Assembly (NCBI GenBank): GCA_041907665.1 | Contig: JAYRGW010000002.1 | Coordinates: 62,001 to 126,000, forward strand | Direction: 5' to 3' | DNA length: 64,000 bases | Source: JAAYUD01 sp041907665 | GTDB lineage: Bacteria > Bacteroidota > Bacteroidia > Bacteroidales > Bacteroidaceae | In this document: positions 27,692 to 36,230 of the stretch, piece after piece | Layout of the letters: the number at the start of each line of letters is the position of its first letter | How positions within the stretch are numbered: the stretch's first letter is position 1 | Position numbers and translations under genes: made by a program | Notes under the pieces: generated by a model | The model's database searches: none | What the model was told of the DNA's origin: nothing | Seen by the model: the letters and a program-made list of their open reading frames with translations, nothing else

Positions 27692-28564
27692 ATGAATGAT
27701 AATATAGAATTACCTTTTGAATTTATAAGATTTACTACAGAGTCACCCAGCATACAAGAAATAAATGCAATAATAGCAGAAAACAATATAATTGCAGGGG
27801 CACTATGTACCCAAGGAAAAGCAGAAATACATATTGACTCTAATGAATATTCTATTTCAAAAGGAGATTTGTATTTCTATGTCCCTTCCTTTTCTACTAG
27901 CATAAAAGAGATCAGTTTAGACTTTCAAGCCCTCATTATACAAGCTGATTATGATTTTGTTATTCCACTTGCTAACAAAACAACAGATATAAAAAGCCTA
28001 TTAACTATTCGAAACAATCCTTGTATATCTCTTAACGCTGAGCAATATAATGATATAAAACAATTATTTTACTTAGTGACAAAAAAAATAGAACAAAAAA
28101 ACATACCAAATTTCGATATAAGACAAAAAAGAATTACACGAGAGTTGATTCTCTCTTTATGCACCACTCTTTGCTATGAAATGGTCAACGCTTTCTTCAC
28201 CAATACCCCTATTTTACTATCAACACAAGACCATAAAGATGCTATTACACAGCAATTCCTTATTTCGCTATATCAACATTTTCATAGCGAACGAAATGTC
28301 GTTTTTTATGCGAATCAACAATTTCTATCTCCCTCTTACTTTTCTACAATTATAAAAAATAAAACAGGAAAATCTGCCCTTCGATGGATAATAGAAATTG
28401 TACTAGCCGACGCCAAACAAATGCTTCAATATTCTGATACCAGTATCAAGGAGATTGCCATACGGCTCAATTTTCCTTCACAATCTTTCTTTGGAAAGTA
28501 TTTCAAGCAATATGTAGGTATTTCACCAAAAAATTATCGTAAACAAATGAGGAACGAGAGGTAG
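27692..28564 (+). CDS. AraC-family transcriptional regulator
   Basis: A 290-residue regulator. The N-terminal half looks like a cupin-type ligand-binding domain (residues about 30-90). The C-terminal 100 residues carry two helix-turn-helix units, first around LSPSYFSTIIKNKTGKSALRW and second around SIKEIAIRLNFPSQSFFGKYFKQYVGISP. It is divergent from the RND efflux operon with 170 bases between, so it probably controls that operon and perhaps itself. A one-mismatch -7 element TACATTTA lies just before its ATG. Confidence 0.88.
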   Translation: MNDNIELPFEFIRFTTESPSIQEINAIIAENNIIAGALCTQGKAEIHIDSNEYSISKGDLYFYVPSFSTSIKEISLDFQALIIQADYDFVIPLANKTTDIKSLLTIRNNPCISLNAEQYNDIKQLFYLVTKKIEQKNIPNFDIRQKRITRELILSLCTTLCYEMVNAFFTNTPILLSTQDHKDAITQQFLISLYQHFHSERNVVFYANQQFLSPSYFSTIIKNKTGKSALRWIIEIVLADAKQMLQYSDTSIKEIAIRLNFPSQSFFGKYFKQYVGISPKNYRKQMRNER

Positions 28565-28605
28565 AATAGACCTTTTACTCTTCAGTACGATTTGCTATTT
28601 AGTTT

Positions 28606-28694
28606 ACAAAATGACATATGTCCCCCAAAATGTTGTCGTCCATACGTTTTCAAAAAAACCTAAGGATGCCACCGAGAGAACTAACATACGACAA
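28606..28694 (+). repeat. Satellite motif R1, copy B
   Basis: Aligns with copies A, C and D. The shared parts are a GACATATGTCCCCCAAAATG-like left half, CCTAAGGATGCCACCG in the middle and GAACTAACATACGACAA at the right end. It lies about 80 bases left of palindromic element copy B. Confidence 0.7.
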
Positions 28695-28775
28695 TTCTGC
28701 AAGATATGAAAGTCCCTTTCAAAGATTTATCCTTTAAATAGTGACTGTATCTTACAAGATTCTGATTTTGTAGAT

Positions 28776-29165
28776 ACATACCCCATTTACATAGAAACTC
28801 GCTATTTGATAGATGGTTATCTTGAAGTCGTTTTTCGGAACGTTTTTCGAGATGAATATTTTGTACAATACTGATACTTTCTTATCCCATATAGAGGGTG
28901 TGTCTCACGCTTTCATATTTTTGCACTTCAGTCTCGAAAAATGATAACGACGAACTCAAAAATTCGTAGTTATGAAAATTTATTTTTGTCATTATAAAAA
29001 TAAATTTTCATAACTATCATTTTCTCGTTGTATATCAATGCGTTACTCGCTATCTATTTATGCCTTTGTACTGATTCAGTTTACATTTGTCCATTGAATT
29101 GATAATAAAAGCCCTCTGGAGTATGCCTATGGCCTTGTATGGATAAGAAAGTATCAGAATATTTA
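28776..29165. repeat. Palindromic dispersed element, copy B (diverged)
   Basis: It keeps landmarks of copies A and C: ATACCCCATTTACATAGAAA at the left, TTTTTCGGAACGTTTTTCGA, ACTGATACTTTCTTATCC, TATATCAATGCGTTACTCG and GGATAAGAAAGTATCAGAAT at the right. The centre is a perfect 20-bp stem (28968-28987 / 28996-29015) with an 8-base spacer. The stem sequence differs from that of A and C, yet pairing is intact. The right boundary is uncertain. Confidence 0.65.
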
Positions 29166-29333
29166 AGAATATCCAAAAAACGGCTAAAAACAAAGAATGC
29201 CATATACGTAACTTGCTGTATATTAATTTACTTATGTGGCATTTAGGTGCACAAACCGTAATCTCTAAATCAGAAATAAAAGTACTATCACAACACATCT
29301 GCATATCAAATAAAAAGCTTAAAACCTAACACC

Positions 29334-29384
29334 TACAATAAATAAGCTCGAATTCAGAGACTGAATTCGAGCTTATTTATTGTA
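29334..29384 (-). terminator. Terminator of the GH130 gene
   Basis: A perfect 24-bp stem (29334-29357 / 29361-29384) with a 3-base loop, starting 12 bases beyond the GH130 stop codon. Its A/T-rich outer ends give the U-rich tail on the minus strand. Confidence 0.75.
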
Positions 29385-29395
29385 GCACTTCTAAC

Positions 29396-30394
29396 TTAAA
29401 TGATGCTTGTACGCTTCGTGAATTCTATAATTTCAGGAATATATCCGAAAGCTAAACCAGTTACCGTATCGGCACAACCATAATAGACAGCAATACGCCC
29501 TGTTTCAGGATCATGCAATTCGGCACAAGGGAAACATACATTAGGCACATCGCCCATGCATTCGTATGACTTCTGAGGAGAAATCAGATATGGACCCGAA
29601 CGGTATTTAACTTTCCAAGGCTGATCTTTATCCAATATCGCAGAGCCGAAACTATAAACATATCCGTTGCAAGAATGCAATACTCCATGATAAAATAACA
29701 GCCAGCCCTCTGACGTTTCTATTGGAATAGGTCCGGCACCAATCTTCATGCACTGCCAAGCACTTACTTCAAAAGCAGCAGGAGACATCACATGACGATG
29801 ACGACCCCAGAAATTCAAATCAGGAGACTCGCTATAGAATATATCTCCAAAAGGTGTATGACCGGTATCGCTTGGACGACTCAACATAGCAAAGTTACCA
29901 TTGATTTTCTTAGGAAACAATACGCCATTTCTATTGTAAGGTAGAAACGCATTTTCCAGCTGATGGAATGTTTTAAAATCGAAAGTATATGCCACTCCAA
30001 TGGTTGGTCCATGGTAACCATTACACCAAGTTACATAATAGCGATCTTCGATAAAACAAACACGAGGGTCATAGCCATAAAGCCATTCTCCTATTTCAGG
30101 ATCATCGCATTCAAAACGAAGCGGTTCTTCATTAATCTGCCACTTCACACCATCCTTGCTGAATCCAACATGCAATACCATCCGACGATTAGTATCGTCA
30201 CAGCGGAACACTCCTGCATACCCATCTTCAAAAGGCACAACTGCACTATTGAAAATGCTATTGGATGTAGGCAACAAATCGCGGGGAATAATAGGATTGG
30301 TACTACAACGCCACATTGTATCTTTGCAACCCTCTGGACGATCTTCCCAAGGCATATAAGGTAATGGATTACCTTCAATTTTTAATGTACTCAT
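29396..30394 (-). CDS. GH130-family beta-mannoside phosphorylase
   Basis: A 332-residue five-bladed beta-propeller enzyme of glycoside hydrolase family 130. Characteristic segments are NPIIPRDLLPTSNSIFNSAVVPF, CDDTNRRM, YGYDPRV near residue 110 (with the catalytic Asp), SRPSDTGHTPFGDIFYSESPDL and GAGPIPIETSEGWLLFYHG. GH130 enzymes phosphorolyse beta-mannosides such as Man-beta-1,4-GlcNAc or mannosyl-glucose; the subfamily cannot be fixed by eye. There is no signal peptide, so it is cytoplasmic. It follows an MFS transporter gene by 15 bases, suggesting import of a small mannoside then phosphorolysis. Confidence 0.88.
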   Translation of the reverse strand: MSTLKIEGNPLPYMPWEDRPEGCKDTMWRCSTNPIIPRDLLPTSNSIFNSAVVPFEDGYAGVFRCDDTNRRMVLHVGFSKDGVKWQINEEPLRFECDDPEIGEWLYGYDPRVCFIEDRYYVTWCNGYHGPTIGVAYTFDFKTFHQLENAFLPYNRNGVLFPKKINGNFAMLSRPSDTGHTPFGDIFYSESPDLNFWGRHRHVMSPAAFEVSAWQCMKIGAGPIPIETSEGWLLFYHGVLHSCNGYVYSFGSAILDKDQPWKVKYRSGPYLISPQKSYECMGDVPNVCFPCAELHDPETGRIAVYYGCADTVTGLAFGYIPEIIEFTKRTSII

Positions 30395-30409
30395 ATTATA
30401 TTAATTATT

Positions 30410-31741
30410 TTATTTGATTGATTTTTTATCCGGATAAGTAAAAGGAACAAACCACGTAATGAGAAAGGCTGGAATAGTGGCCAACAGTACCACGATAAAG
30501 AACGTGCGATAACCTAGCCAGTCACTTACAAAACCACTGATCGTTCCAGGTATCATCATTCCAAGATTCATTATACCACTGGCAAAAGCATAATGAGCCA
30601 TCTGATGTTTACCGGGAGCTATTTGCTGCATCATGAATAAGGTTAGTCCTACAAAACCGAAGCCGTATCCAAAATATTCGAGAACAATACCACCACCTAT
30701 AATCCACAATTGCTGCGGCTGATAAACAGCTAGTAGCGTATAAGCGAAAAAGGGAAGATTGAAAACACAGCAAAGAAAGAACAGTGATTTTTGCAAACCC
30801 CGACGAGCAATGTAATAGCCTGCCAAAATAGATCCTATAACAAAAGCTGCAGCACCAAAAGTACCATAACAAGTTCCTATTTCCTTTTCACTCATACCAA
30901 GCCCCTGACTTGCTCGAGACGCTTTGAGAAACAAAGGCACAATCTTCATGACGAATCCTTCGCAAAACCGATAAAGAATGATGAAAAAGATATAATACAA
31001 AATATGTTTCTTACGGAAGAAATCAGAAAGAACTTCTACTAATTCATGCCACACTTCGCTTCTAGTTTTACGAGTATCAGACGACTTTCCTCCACGAGGT
31101 AGCATCTTAATATGATACAATCCCAACAACACCATAACAATACCGCAAAGTAACATCACAACCATCCAAGCGACAACACTGGCATGATGACGACTTGCTG
31201 CAATTTGAACAGCATCCATCTTGGATGTATCGCCCATATAATAATCCATCAGAAAACCTGCAAGCATCACAAGTCCACCAGAAGCTACAATCTTAGCTAT
31301 ATTATAAAAAGCTCCTTGCCAACCGATATACTTGGACTGATCTTCTGTAGAAAGTTCGGACATGTAGATACCGTCGGCAACAACGTCGTGAGTAGCTCCA
31401 CTAAAAGCTATAACCGCCATAAGAGCTATAGATACTGCAAAGAAATGAGGCAAACTAAGAGCCAAAGCGATAAGGCCAAAAACGATTCCAGTAGTTACTT
31501 GAGTTAGTACGGCAAAAAACTTTTTTGTACGATACATCTCCAGGAAGGGGCTCCAAAGAGGTTTAAAAGTCCAAGGGAACATAATGAGAGAGGTCCAAAG
31601 CGCAATCTGCGAATCGGAGACATCCAGTCCTTTAAACATTAATCCACTGACCATGTTGAGAACAACAAAAGGCATCCCCATGGCGAAATAAAGTGTAGGC
31701 ACCCAAGTAATGGGGCTTACTGTTTTCTTTTTAGTTTCCAT
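30410..31741 (-). CDS. MFS transporter, AmpG/sugar-porter-like
   Basis: A 443-residue polytopic protein with about twelve membrane segments. The first reads TLYFAMGMPFVVLNMVSGLMFKGLDVSDSQIALW, and the loop FKPLWSPFLEMYRTKKFF is typical of AmpG-like members of the major facilitator superfamily. The pairing with a GH130 phosphorylase immediately downstream suggests that it imports a mannose-containing disaccharide. A terminator separates it from the upstream GH35 gene. Confidence 0.85.
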   Translation of the reverse strand: METKKKTVSPITWVPTLYFAMGMPFVVLNMVSGLMFKGLDVSDSQIALWTSLIMFPWTFKPLWSPFLEMYRTKKFFAVLTQVTTGIVFGLIALALSLPHFFAVSIALMAVIAFSGATHDVVADGIYMSELSTEDQSKYIGWQGAFYNIAKIVASGGLVMLAGFLMDYYMGDTSKMDAVQIAASRHHASVVAWMVVMLLCGIVMVLLGLYHIKMLPRGGKSSDTRKTRSEVWHELVEVLSDFFRKKHILYYIFFIILYRFCEGFVMKIVPLFLKASRASQGLGMSEKEIGTCYGTFGAAAFVIGSILAGYYIARRGLQKSLFFLCCVFNLPFFAYTLLAVYQPQQLWIIGGGIVLEYFGYGFGFVGLTLFMMQQIAPGKHQMAHYAFASGIMNLGMMIPGTISGFVSDWLGYRTFFIVVLLATIPAFLITWFVPFTYPDKKSIK

Positions 31742-31839
31742 TCAGAATTGGTTAATTTGGCTTTATTTTAGTATATTACAATTAAGATATTCAAAAGGAA
31801 CACCTCACTTCTTCTTTTTATTAATCATTAACGTTAAAA

Positions 31840-31887
31840 AATAAGTTTGGGCTAATTAAACCCATACCTAATTAGCCCAAACTTATT
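31840..31887 (-). terminator. Terminator after the GH35 gene
   Basis: A perfect 19-bp stem (31840-31858 / 31869-31887), loop of 10 bases, followed on the minus strand by TTTT. It begins 10 bases past the GH35 stop and should separate GH35 transcription from the MFS-GH130 pair. Confidence 0.75.
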
Positions 31888-31897
31888 CCAATAAAAG

Positions 31898-33763
31898 TTA
31901 TTTTTTCAGTTGATCCAACACAGGAGTTTTTACTCCAGCAAGGCTCTCTTGTTTTACATCATTTTGCTGTTCAAATATTACAATCTTATTCTCTCCCTTC
32001 TTCAAATAGCAACCGGGTAGATAGAGTGTTTGCTGAGGGCCTACTTTCCAATAGCGTCCAAGATTGATTCCATTTACAAAAACAATACCCTTTCCCCAAT
32101 GCTGCATATCCAGAAAAGTATCTCCTAGCGAAGAAACTTCGAAAGAAGCTCCATAGATTACAGGATTGCCCTGAGCATAAGATGCTGTATATTTACTCAA
32201 ATCAGGCATTTTATCCATAGGCAACTTAAACATTTGCCAACCACCGGTAATTTCCATATCATTAATCAATACGGGCTTAGTAATACCTTTCAGATTCTCG
32301 GTAATACGCGCACCATAATTAATTCGGCCCATGTTTTCTACCAAAATATCAAGTGTGCCATTGAAAGGTATATCCACATTAATACTATCTTTATCGAATA
32401 CTCTATTCAATTCTCCTACCTTTTTGCCGTTGACATAAACTAAAGCATAGTCGGCAATGCCATCAATTTTCATCAATCCATTGATAGGTTGATTGAAATG
32501 ACGACGGTAAAGGACATATCCATAGCCCTGATTCAAAGCCTCAAAAGTCATTGGAGTATCATTCTCGATAGGCCCTTGCTTATCAAGAATATCGAACAGG
32601 CTTACAGTTTTTGTTAATTTAATAGTCGGGATCTCGATAACCGGAATCTGTTTTGGAATCTCAGGTACATTGTATTTCACGTATTTCTTCATCAAATCGC
32701 GAAGAATATTATACTTCGGAGTTGCCCATCCAGCCTCACTAATTGGAGCATCGTAATCGTAACTCGTCAAATCGGGTTGAAGATTTGTCGCATTACTAAA
32801 ATTAGCTCCCGAGGTAAAGCCAAAATTAGTACCTCCATGTATCATATAAAAATTAAAATTAATACCGTTTTGTAGAAAGGGCTCTATTTCTTTTACGATG
32901 CTTTCGGATTTAACCCTCGGGAAAGGTTCGGCCCAATGCGATAACCAACCGGGGTAATACTCGGCCACCATATATGGCCCAACACCACCATGATACTGAT
33001 TAACGGCCTTTTTCAAATTTACAATATTGCCTTCCCCATTTGCTGTAGGCAGAGCTCCCTCTATACTACCTCCTTTAAACAACCAAGTACCGTCTGAGGT
33101 AAACATGGGAATATCAAAACCCGCATCAAGTAATTGTTGACGAATAGCAGCACTATATTTTTTATGTTGATCTAACGAAATATCGGGACGCTGTGCAACA
33201 TACGAACCGAACTCGTTCTCAGCCTGCACCATAATAATGGGACCTCCATGAGTAACCTGTAAATCGCGAATTTGATCTGCAAGCTGGTTAATATACACAC
33301 GACAAGAATCCAAGAAAGGCTTATTATTAGCACGAATAACTAAATCTTTGACGTTTTGAAGCCACCAAGGATAACCTCCAAACTCCCACTCGGCGCAACA
33401 ATATGGACCAGGGCGAAGAATAACCATCAAACCCTCTTCGGCCGCAGTCTTAACAAAAGCACGTAAGTTATGATTATCTGTTTTCCAATCCCAAACGCCG
33501 GGTGCCACCTCTTGGTAATTCCAAAATATATAACAAGTCAAAGCATTGAGTCCCATTGCTTTCATCATTTTCATACGATGGCGCCAATAAGCAGCAGGAA
33601 CACGAGCAGGATGAATCTCGCCCGAATGAATTTGAATAGCCTTGCCATCATACACAAAATTACCATCTTTAATGACAAAAGAGTGCTTTGCTTTTTGAGA
33701 AAAAGCAGATACACTAATCAGAGCTAACACCACCGAAAGAAGAAGAAATTTGATTCTTTTCAT
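31898..33763 (-). CDS. GH35 beta-galactosidase, exported
   Basis: A 621-residue glycoside hydrolase family 35 enzyme. It has a Sec signal (MKRIKFLLLSVVLALISVSAFSQ), the N-terminal segment IHSGEIHPARVPAAYWRHRM, the acid/base Glu in VQAENEFGSY near residue 180, and the nucleophile Glu in MVAEYYPGW near 265. C-terminal jelly-roll domains follow. It removes terminal beta-galactose from glycans in the periplasm or at the surface. The start at 33763 is preferred to one 19 codons upstream because it gives a clean signal peptide. Confidence 0.92.
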   Translation of the reverse strand: MKRIKFLLLSVVLALISVSAFSQKAKHSFVIKDGNFVYDGKAIQIHSGEIHPARVPAAYWRHRMKMMKAMGLNALTCYIFWNYQEVAPGVWDWKTDNHNLRAFVKTAAEEGLMVILRPGPYCCAEWEFGGYPWWLQNVKDLVIRANNKPFLDSCRVYINQLADQIRDLQVTHGGPIIMVQAENEFGSYVAQRPDISLDQHKKYSAAIRQQLLDAGFDIPMFTSDGTWLFKGGSIEGALPTANGEGNIVNLKKAVNQYHGGVGPYMVAEYYPGWLSHWAEPFPRVKSESIVKEIEPFLQNGINFNFYMIHGGTNFGFTSGANFSNATNLQPDLTSYDYDAPISEAGWATPKYNILRDLMKKYVKYNVPEIPKQIPVIEIPTIKLTKTVSLFDILDKQGPIENDTPMTFEALNQGYGYVLYRRHFNQPINGLMKIDGIADYALVYVNGKKVGELNRVFDKDSINVDIPFNGTLDILVENMGRINYGARITENLKGITKPVLINDMEITGGWQMFKLPMDKMPDLSKYTASYAQGNPVIYGASFEVSSLGDTFLDMQHWGKGIVFVNGINLGRYWKVGPQQTLYLPGCYLKKGENKIVIFEQQNDVKQESLAGVKTPVLDQLKK

Positions 33764-33833
33764 AAACGTTTTGTATTTACTTTTTAATAGGTAGAATAAT
33801 AAGTTAGTAATAATCTTCACTTTATATGAGTAA

Positions 33834-33841
33834 CAAATGTA
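33834..33841 (-). promoter_or_regulatory. Promoter -7 element of the GH35 gene
   Basis: Minus strand TACATTTG, an exact TAnnTTTG, about 70 bases before the chosen ATG. No -33 box at the standard distance. Confidence 0.4.
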
Positions 33842-33938
33842 CTCAATTTAATCATACCCCTTAATATTTTCGCCAAATATTTAATACTCTTTTAAGAAAA
33901 GACATATTTGAGTGCGCCAATAAAAGTTAGGGAACTAA

Positions 33939-34106
33939 ATGGCATACGGGAATATCGAACAGACAAGGATGGCATTCGAGGAAGTATACCAGAGACCTGA
34001 AAAAAGATGGATACCGACAGAGAAGATGCAAAAGCATTTGTCGAGAGATTGCAGCATTCAATTGTTACAAAATTTCATCCATAAAGAGATACTTATCAAA
34101 ATATGA
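33939..34106 (+). other. Short open frame, possible gene remnant
   Basis: Encodes 55 residues beginning MAYGNIEQTRMAFEEVYQRP. The composition is charged and protein-like, but I recognise no family and there is no promoter or ribosome site. It could be a fragment of a lost gene; low confidence. Confidence 0.2.
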
Positions 34107-34159
34107 TAAGCATACCCATTTATGTACTAATCGGCTACTCAGGCATATCTAGGCTATAG

Positions 34160-34324
34160 TTTAGAATGAGTCTAAACTAAGGTCATCTGGAAATAACGTA
34201 TCCAAAACATGCTCTATAGCCGATTTTGAAGCCTCTTTTCGCTGGCGTTGTATACGGTGCATTGTTAACGTGCTGTGAGATAGTACATAATGGTGTCATA
34301 CGGGAGTGACAAAGGTTTGAAATA
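34160..34324 (+). repeat. 165-base dispersed repeat, copy E1
   Basis: It aligns without gaps, roughly 75% identical by eye, with the minus strand of 57188-57352. Best-conserved blocks are CTGGAAATAACGT, TTCGCTGGCGTTGTATACGG, AATGGTGTCAT and GTGACAAAG. It begins with the small palindrome TTTAGA-ATGAG-TCTAAA. Confidence 0.75.
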
Positions 34325-34535
34325 CTATTTTTCATAGGAATATAGAACGAAATGAATTTGTTATGCATTTTCAATTATTTCAGTATAACATGTAGTGAAT
34401 AAATTTATGTCAACTTATTCACTATATGTCACTTCTTCTAAATAATACCAATGCTTGAACCTCCTTATTTTTAAGGGTGAATCAATGAATCTTTTGGTAC
34501 AAGCGCAAATCACCATCATTAAATTCAAAAAGAAA

Positions 34536-34553
34536 GGGCTGCCTCAGCAGCCC
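34536..34553 (-). terminator. Terminator of the sigma factor operon
   Basis: GGGCTGC (34536-34542), 4-base loop, GCAGCCC (34547-34553). On the minus strand the stem is followed by TTTCTTTTT, a classic intrinsic terminator, about 115 bases after the DUF4252 stop. Confidence 0.75.
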
Positions 34554-34670
34554 ATATCTATTATTAAGTCTTATGAAAAATTGAGAGAGGAAGCTTCACA
34601 GCTTCAATGTTTGTTTTAATTAAGCACACTAACTATATTTTTAAGCAAATGAAAATATATCTTTTTTAAA

Positions 34671-35156
34671 CTAAGAACGCTTTTGTCTCATCGAACGGGC
34701 AAGTTCTGAAATAAACTCATCGCTCAATATCCCGGTAAAATTAATAACCGAAAAAACCCTACGATAATTGGTCAACATCACCATCTCAACAATAGCCCCT
34801 TTATGTCTTCTAACCATTATGCGACTTTCACCAAAATGATCTTTTGAAGAAAGATAAGGATCAAAACGATTGGCATTTTTCTCAACCACTTTTAGAGCTT
34901 GCTGGTAATAATGTGCGCTTCTCACTTTGGAAGTAATAAGCTGCATACTCTTCAGATTGGAGATCACATCTGCCATCTTCTCATCTTTCTCTACGGCATC
35001 AACCTTCAATATCTGTTTCATCATCGCAGGACTAATCGTAATGCACGTCAAATTAGCATCTTTTTTATGCTCAGCCATAAAACGTGTAGCAAAATCCTGC
35101 GCCACCGCCGCTACAGAGAGAACTGTCATCAACAAAGTCAAAAGAACACTCTTCAT
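34671..35156 (-). CDS. Exported DUF4252 family protein
   Basis: A 161-residue protein with a signal peptide (MKSVLLTLLMTVLSVAAVAQ) and the DUF4252 domain (FATRFMAEHKKDANLTCITISPAMM, later GAIVEMVMLTNYRRVFSVINFTGILSDEFISELA). The family is of unknown function and in Bacteroidales regularly sits behind an ECF sigma factor and a small membrane protein, as here. A start three codons upstream (35165) that overlaps the previous stop is equally possible. It ends the operon before an intrinsic terminator. Confidence 0.82.
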   Translation of the reverse strand: MKSVLLTLLMTVLSVAAVAQDFATRFMAEHKKDANLTCITISPAMMKQILKVDAVEKDEKMADVISNLKSMQLITSKVRSAHYYQQALKVVEKNANRFDPYLSSKDHFGESRIMVRRHKGAIVEMVMLTNYRRVFSVINFTGILSDEFISELARSMRQKRS

Positions 35157-35157
35157 A

Positions 35158-35670
35158 TTATTCATTCATCACCGAATCTGTTGCCGTTTTGCAAATGCTA
35201 TCGGTAGAATTCTGATTATTCGATTTACTTATCTCATCTGAAAGGATAAACAATGCAGAAGACACTTTTTTATAAGCGACATTCGGGTCATCATAAGTAT
35301 CTCGATAATTATTGTAATTATAATCGAGCGCATCATTATGAAATAATGAACGTTGAGCAAAGTTCCCCAGCATTAAAAAACCTGCTACGACAGCCGCAGC
35401 CCTAAAGAGAGGTTTAAAACGACTAACCAACGAAAGGCGTCTTGCCTTTACTATAGGAGTTTCAACCTTGCTAAGTATCCGCGCATCAAAATCGACACCC
35501 AAACCTTCTAATTGTTGTTCCTTTTGATAAACGAACAATCCCTTATAAGGCATAAGTTCTGCAGGTACTTCACCATTAGTGAAGAAATCGCGTAATTGGT
35601 TTTCTTCTTCGAGAGATGTCTCGCACAGCCAATAACGTTCCAACAGTTGTTTAATGTTCTTATAATCCAT
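35158..35670 (-). CDS. Small membrane protein, probable anti-sigma factor
   Basis: A 170-residue protein with a soluble N-terminal part (DYKNIKQLLERYWLCETSLEEENQLRDFF), a single membrane segment at about residues 89-104 (AAAVVAGFLMLGNFA) and a periplasmic tail rich in Asn, Asp and Tyr. The N-terminal short helical domain with a tryptophan-cysteine and the topology resemble anti-sigma proteins, but no canonical zinc-binding motif is seen. It overlaps the upstream ECF sigma factor gene and precedes DUF4252, so an anti-sigma role is inferred from context. Confidence 0.7.
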   Translation of the reverse strand: MDYKNIKQLLERYWLCETSLEEENQLRDFFTNGEVPAELMPYKGLFVYQKEQQLEGLGVDFDARILSKVETPIVKARRLSLVSRFKPLFRAAAVVAGFLMLGNFAQRSLFHNDALDYNYNNYRDTYDDPNVAYKKVSSALFILSDEISKSNNQNSTDSICKTATDSVMNE

Positions 35671-36169
35671 ATTCGTCAATCGCTAAAAATCTTTCTTTCA
35701 CTTTTTGCCTGGCCCTAAACAACGTAACTTTTACTTGATCTTCCGTCAGTTGCATGACCTTTGCAATTTCTTTGTAATTTTTCCCTTCAATATCTCGAAG
35801 TTGTAAAACACTTCTTTGCTTTTCGGGAAGTTCGCTAATCAATCGGTGAATAAGCTTTATCTTTTCACCATGCACCAATTGATTGTATGGCCCGGATGCA
35901 TCACTTGCCTGTTCCATTTCGGGAGTAAGTTCCACGGTATTGGAGTCCATCCTTTCACGTCGGTCAATTGCCAAATTTCGAGCAACAGCCAAGCAGAACG
36001 CCTCTATCGAATCAAACTTAGACCACTCTTCTCGTTTATTCCACACCCTCAACATAGTATCCTGTACGACATCCTCAGCCTCTGCTCTATTAAGAGTAAT
36101 CCGAAGAGCCAATCGAAAGAGCTTATCTTTCAATGGCAGTATGTCTTTTCGGAAGCTAATTTCTTGCAT
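35660..36169 (-). CDS. ECF RNA polymerase sigma factor
   Basis: A 169-residue sigma-70 family factor of the ECF type. Region 2 contains EAEDVVQDTMLRVWNKREEWSKFDSIEAFCLAVARNLAIDRRER, and region 4 contains LPEKQRSVLQLRDIEGKNYKEIAKVMQLTEDQVKVTLFRARQKVKE. It directs polymerase to a limited regulon. It leads a three-gene operon with a putative anti-sigma membrane protein and a DUF4252 protein. The 60 bases upstream show only a one-mismatch -7 element (TAACTTTT), which may mean control by another sigma factor. Confidence 0.92.
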   Translation of the reverse strand: MQEISFRKDILPLKDKLFRLALRITLNRAEAEDVVQDTMLRVWNKREEWSKFDSIEAFCLAVARNLAIDRRERMDSNTVELTPEMEQASDASGPYNQLVHGEKIKLIHRLISELPEKQRSVLQLRDIEGKNYKEIAKVMQLTEDQVKVTLFRARQKVKERFLAIDEYGL

Positions 36170-36230
36170 CTCTATAATAATGACGGTTGATGGAGAGAAA
36201 AGTTACAGTCGGAGCCTCTTTTTTTTAAAT

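Larger units (their letters stand above)
28565..29333. other. Gene-free island 2
   Basis: Between the AraC gene and the GH130 gene. It holds satellite motif copy B (28606-28694), the diverged palindromic element copy B (about 28776-29165) and, at its right edge, a strong hairpin terminator. An 84-codon open frame on the minus strand (29050-29304) overlaps the element and shows no family resemblance, so no gene is called. Confidence 0.75.
33842..34535. other. Gene-poor island 3
   Basis: Between the GH35 and DUF4252 genes. It contains a 55-codon open frame at 33939-34106, the 165-base repeat copy E1 (34160-34324) and a hairpin of TAGTGAATAA with TTATTCACTA near 34395-34425. No recognisable gene is present. 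Confidence 0.7.

Noticed and set aside
29050..29304. 84-codon minus-strand open frame in island 2
   Set aside because: Overlaps the diverged palindromic element, has no recognisable domain and lacks a promoter.
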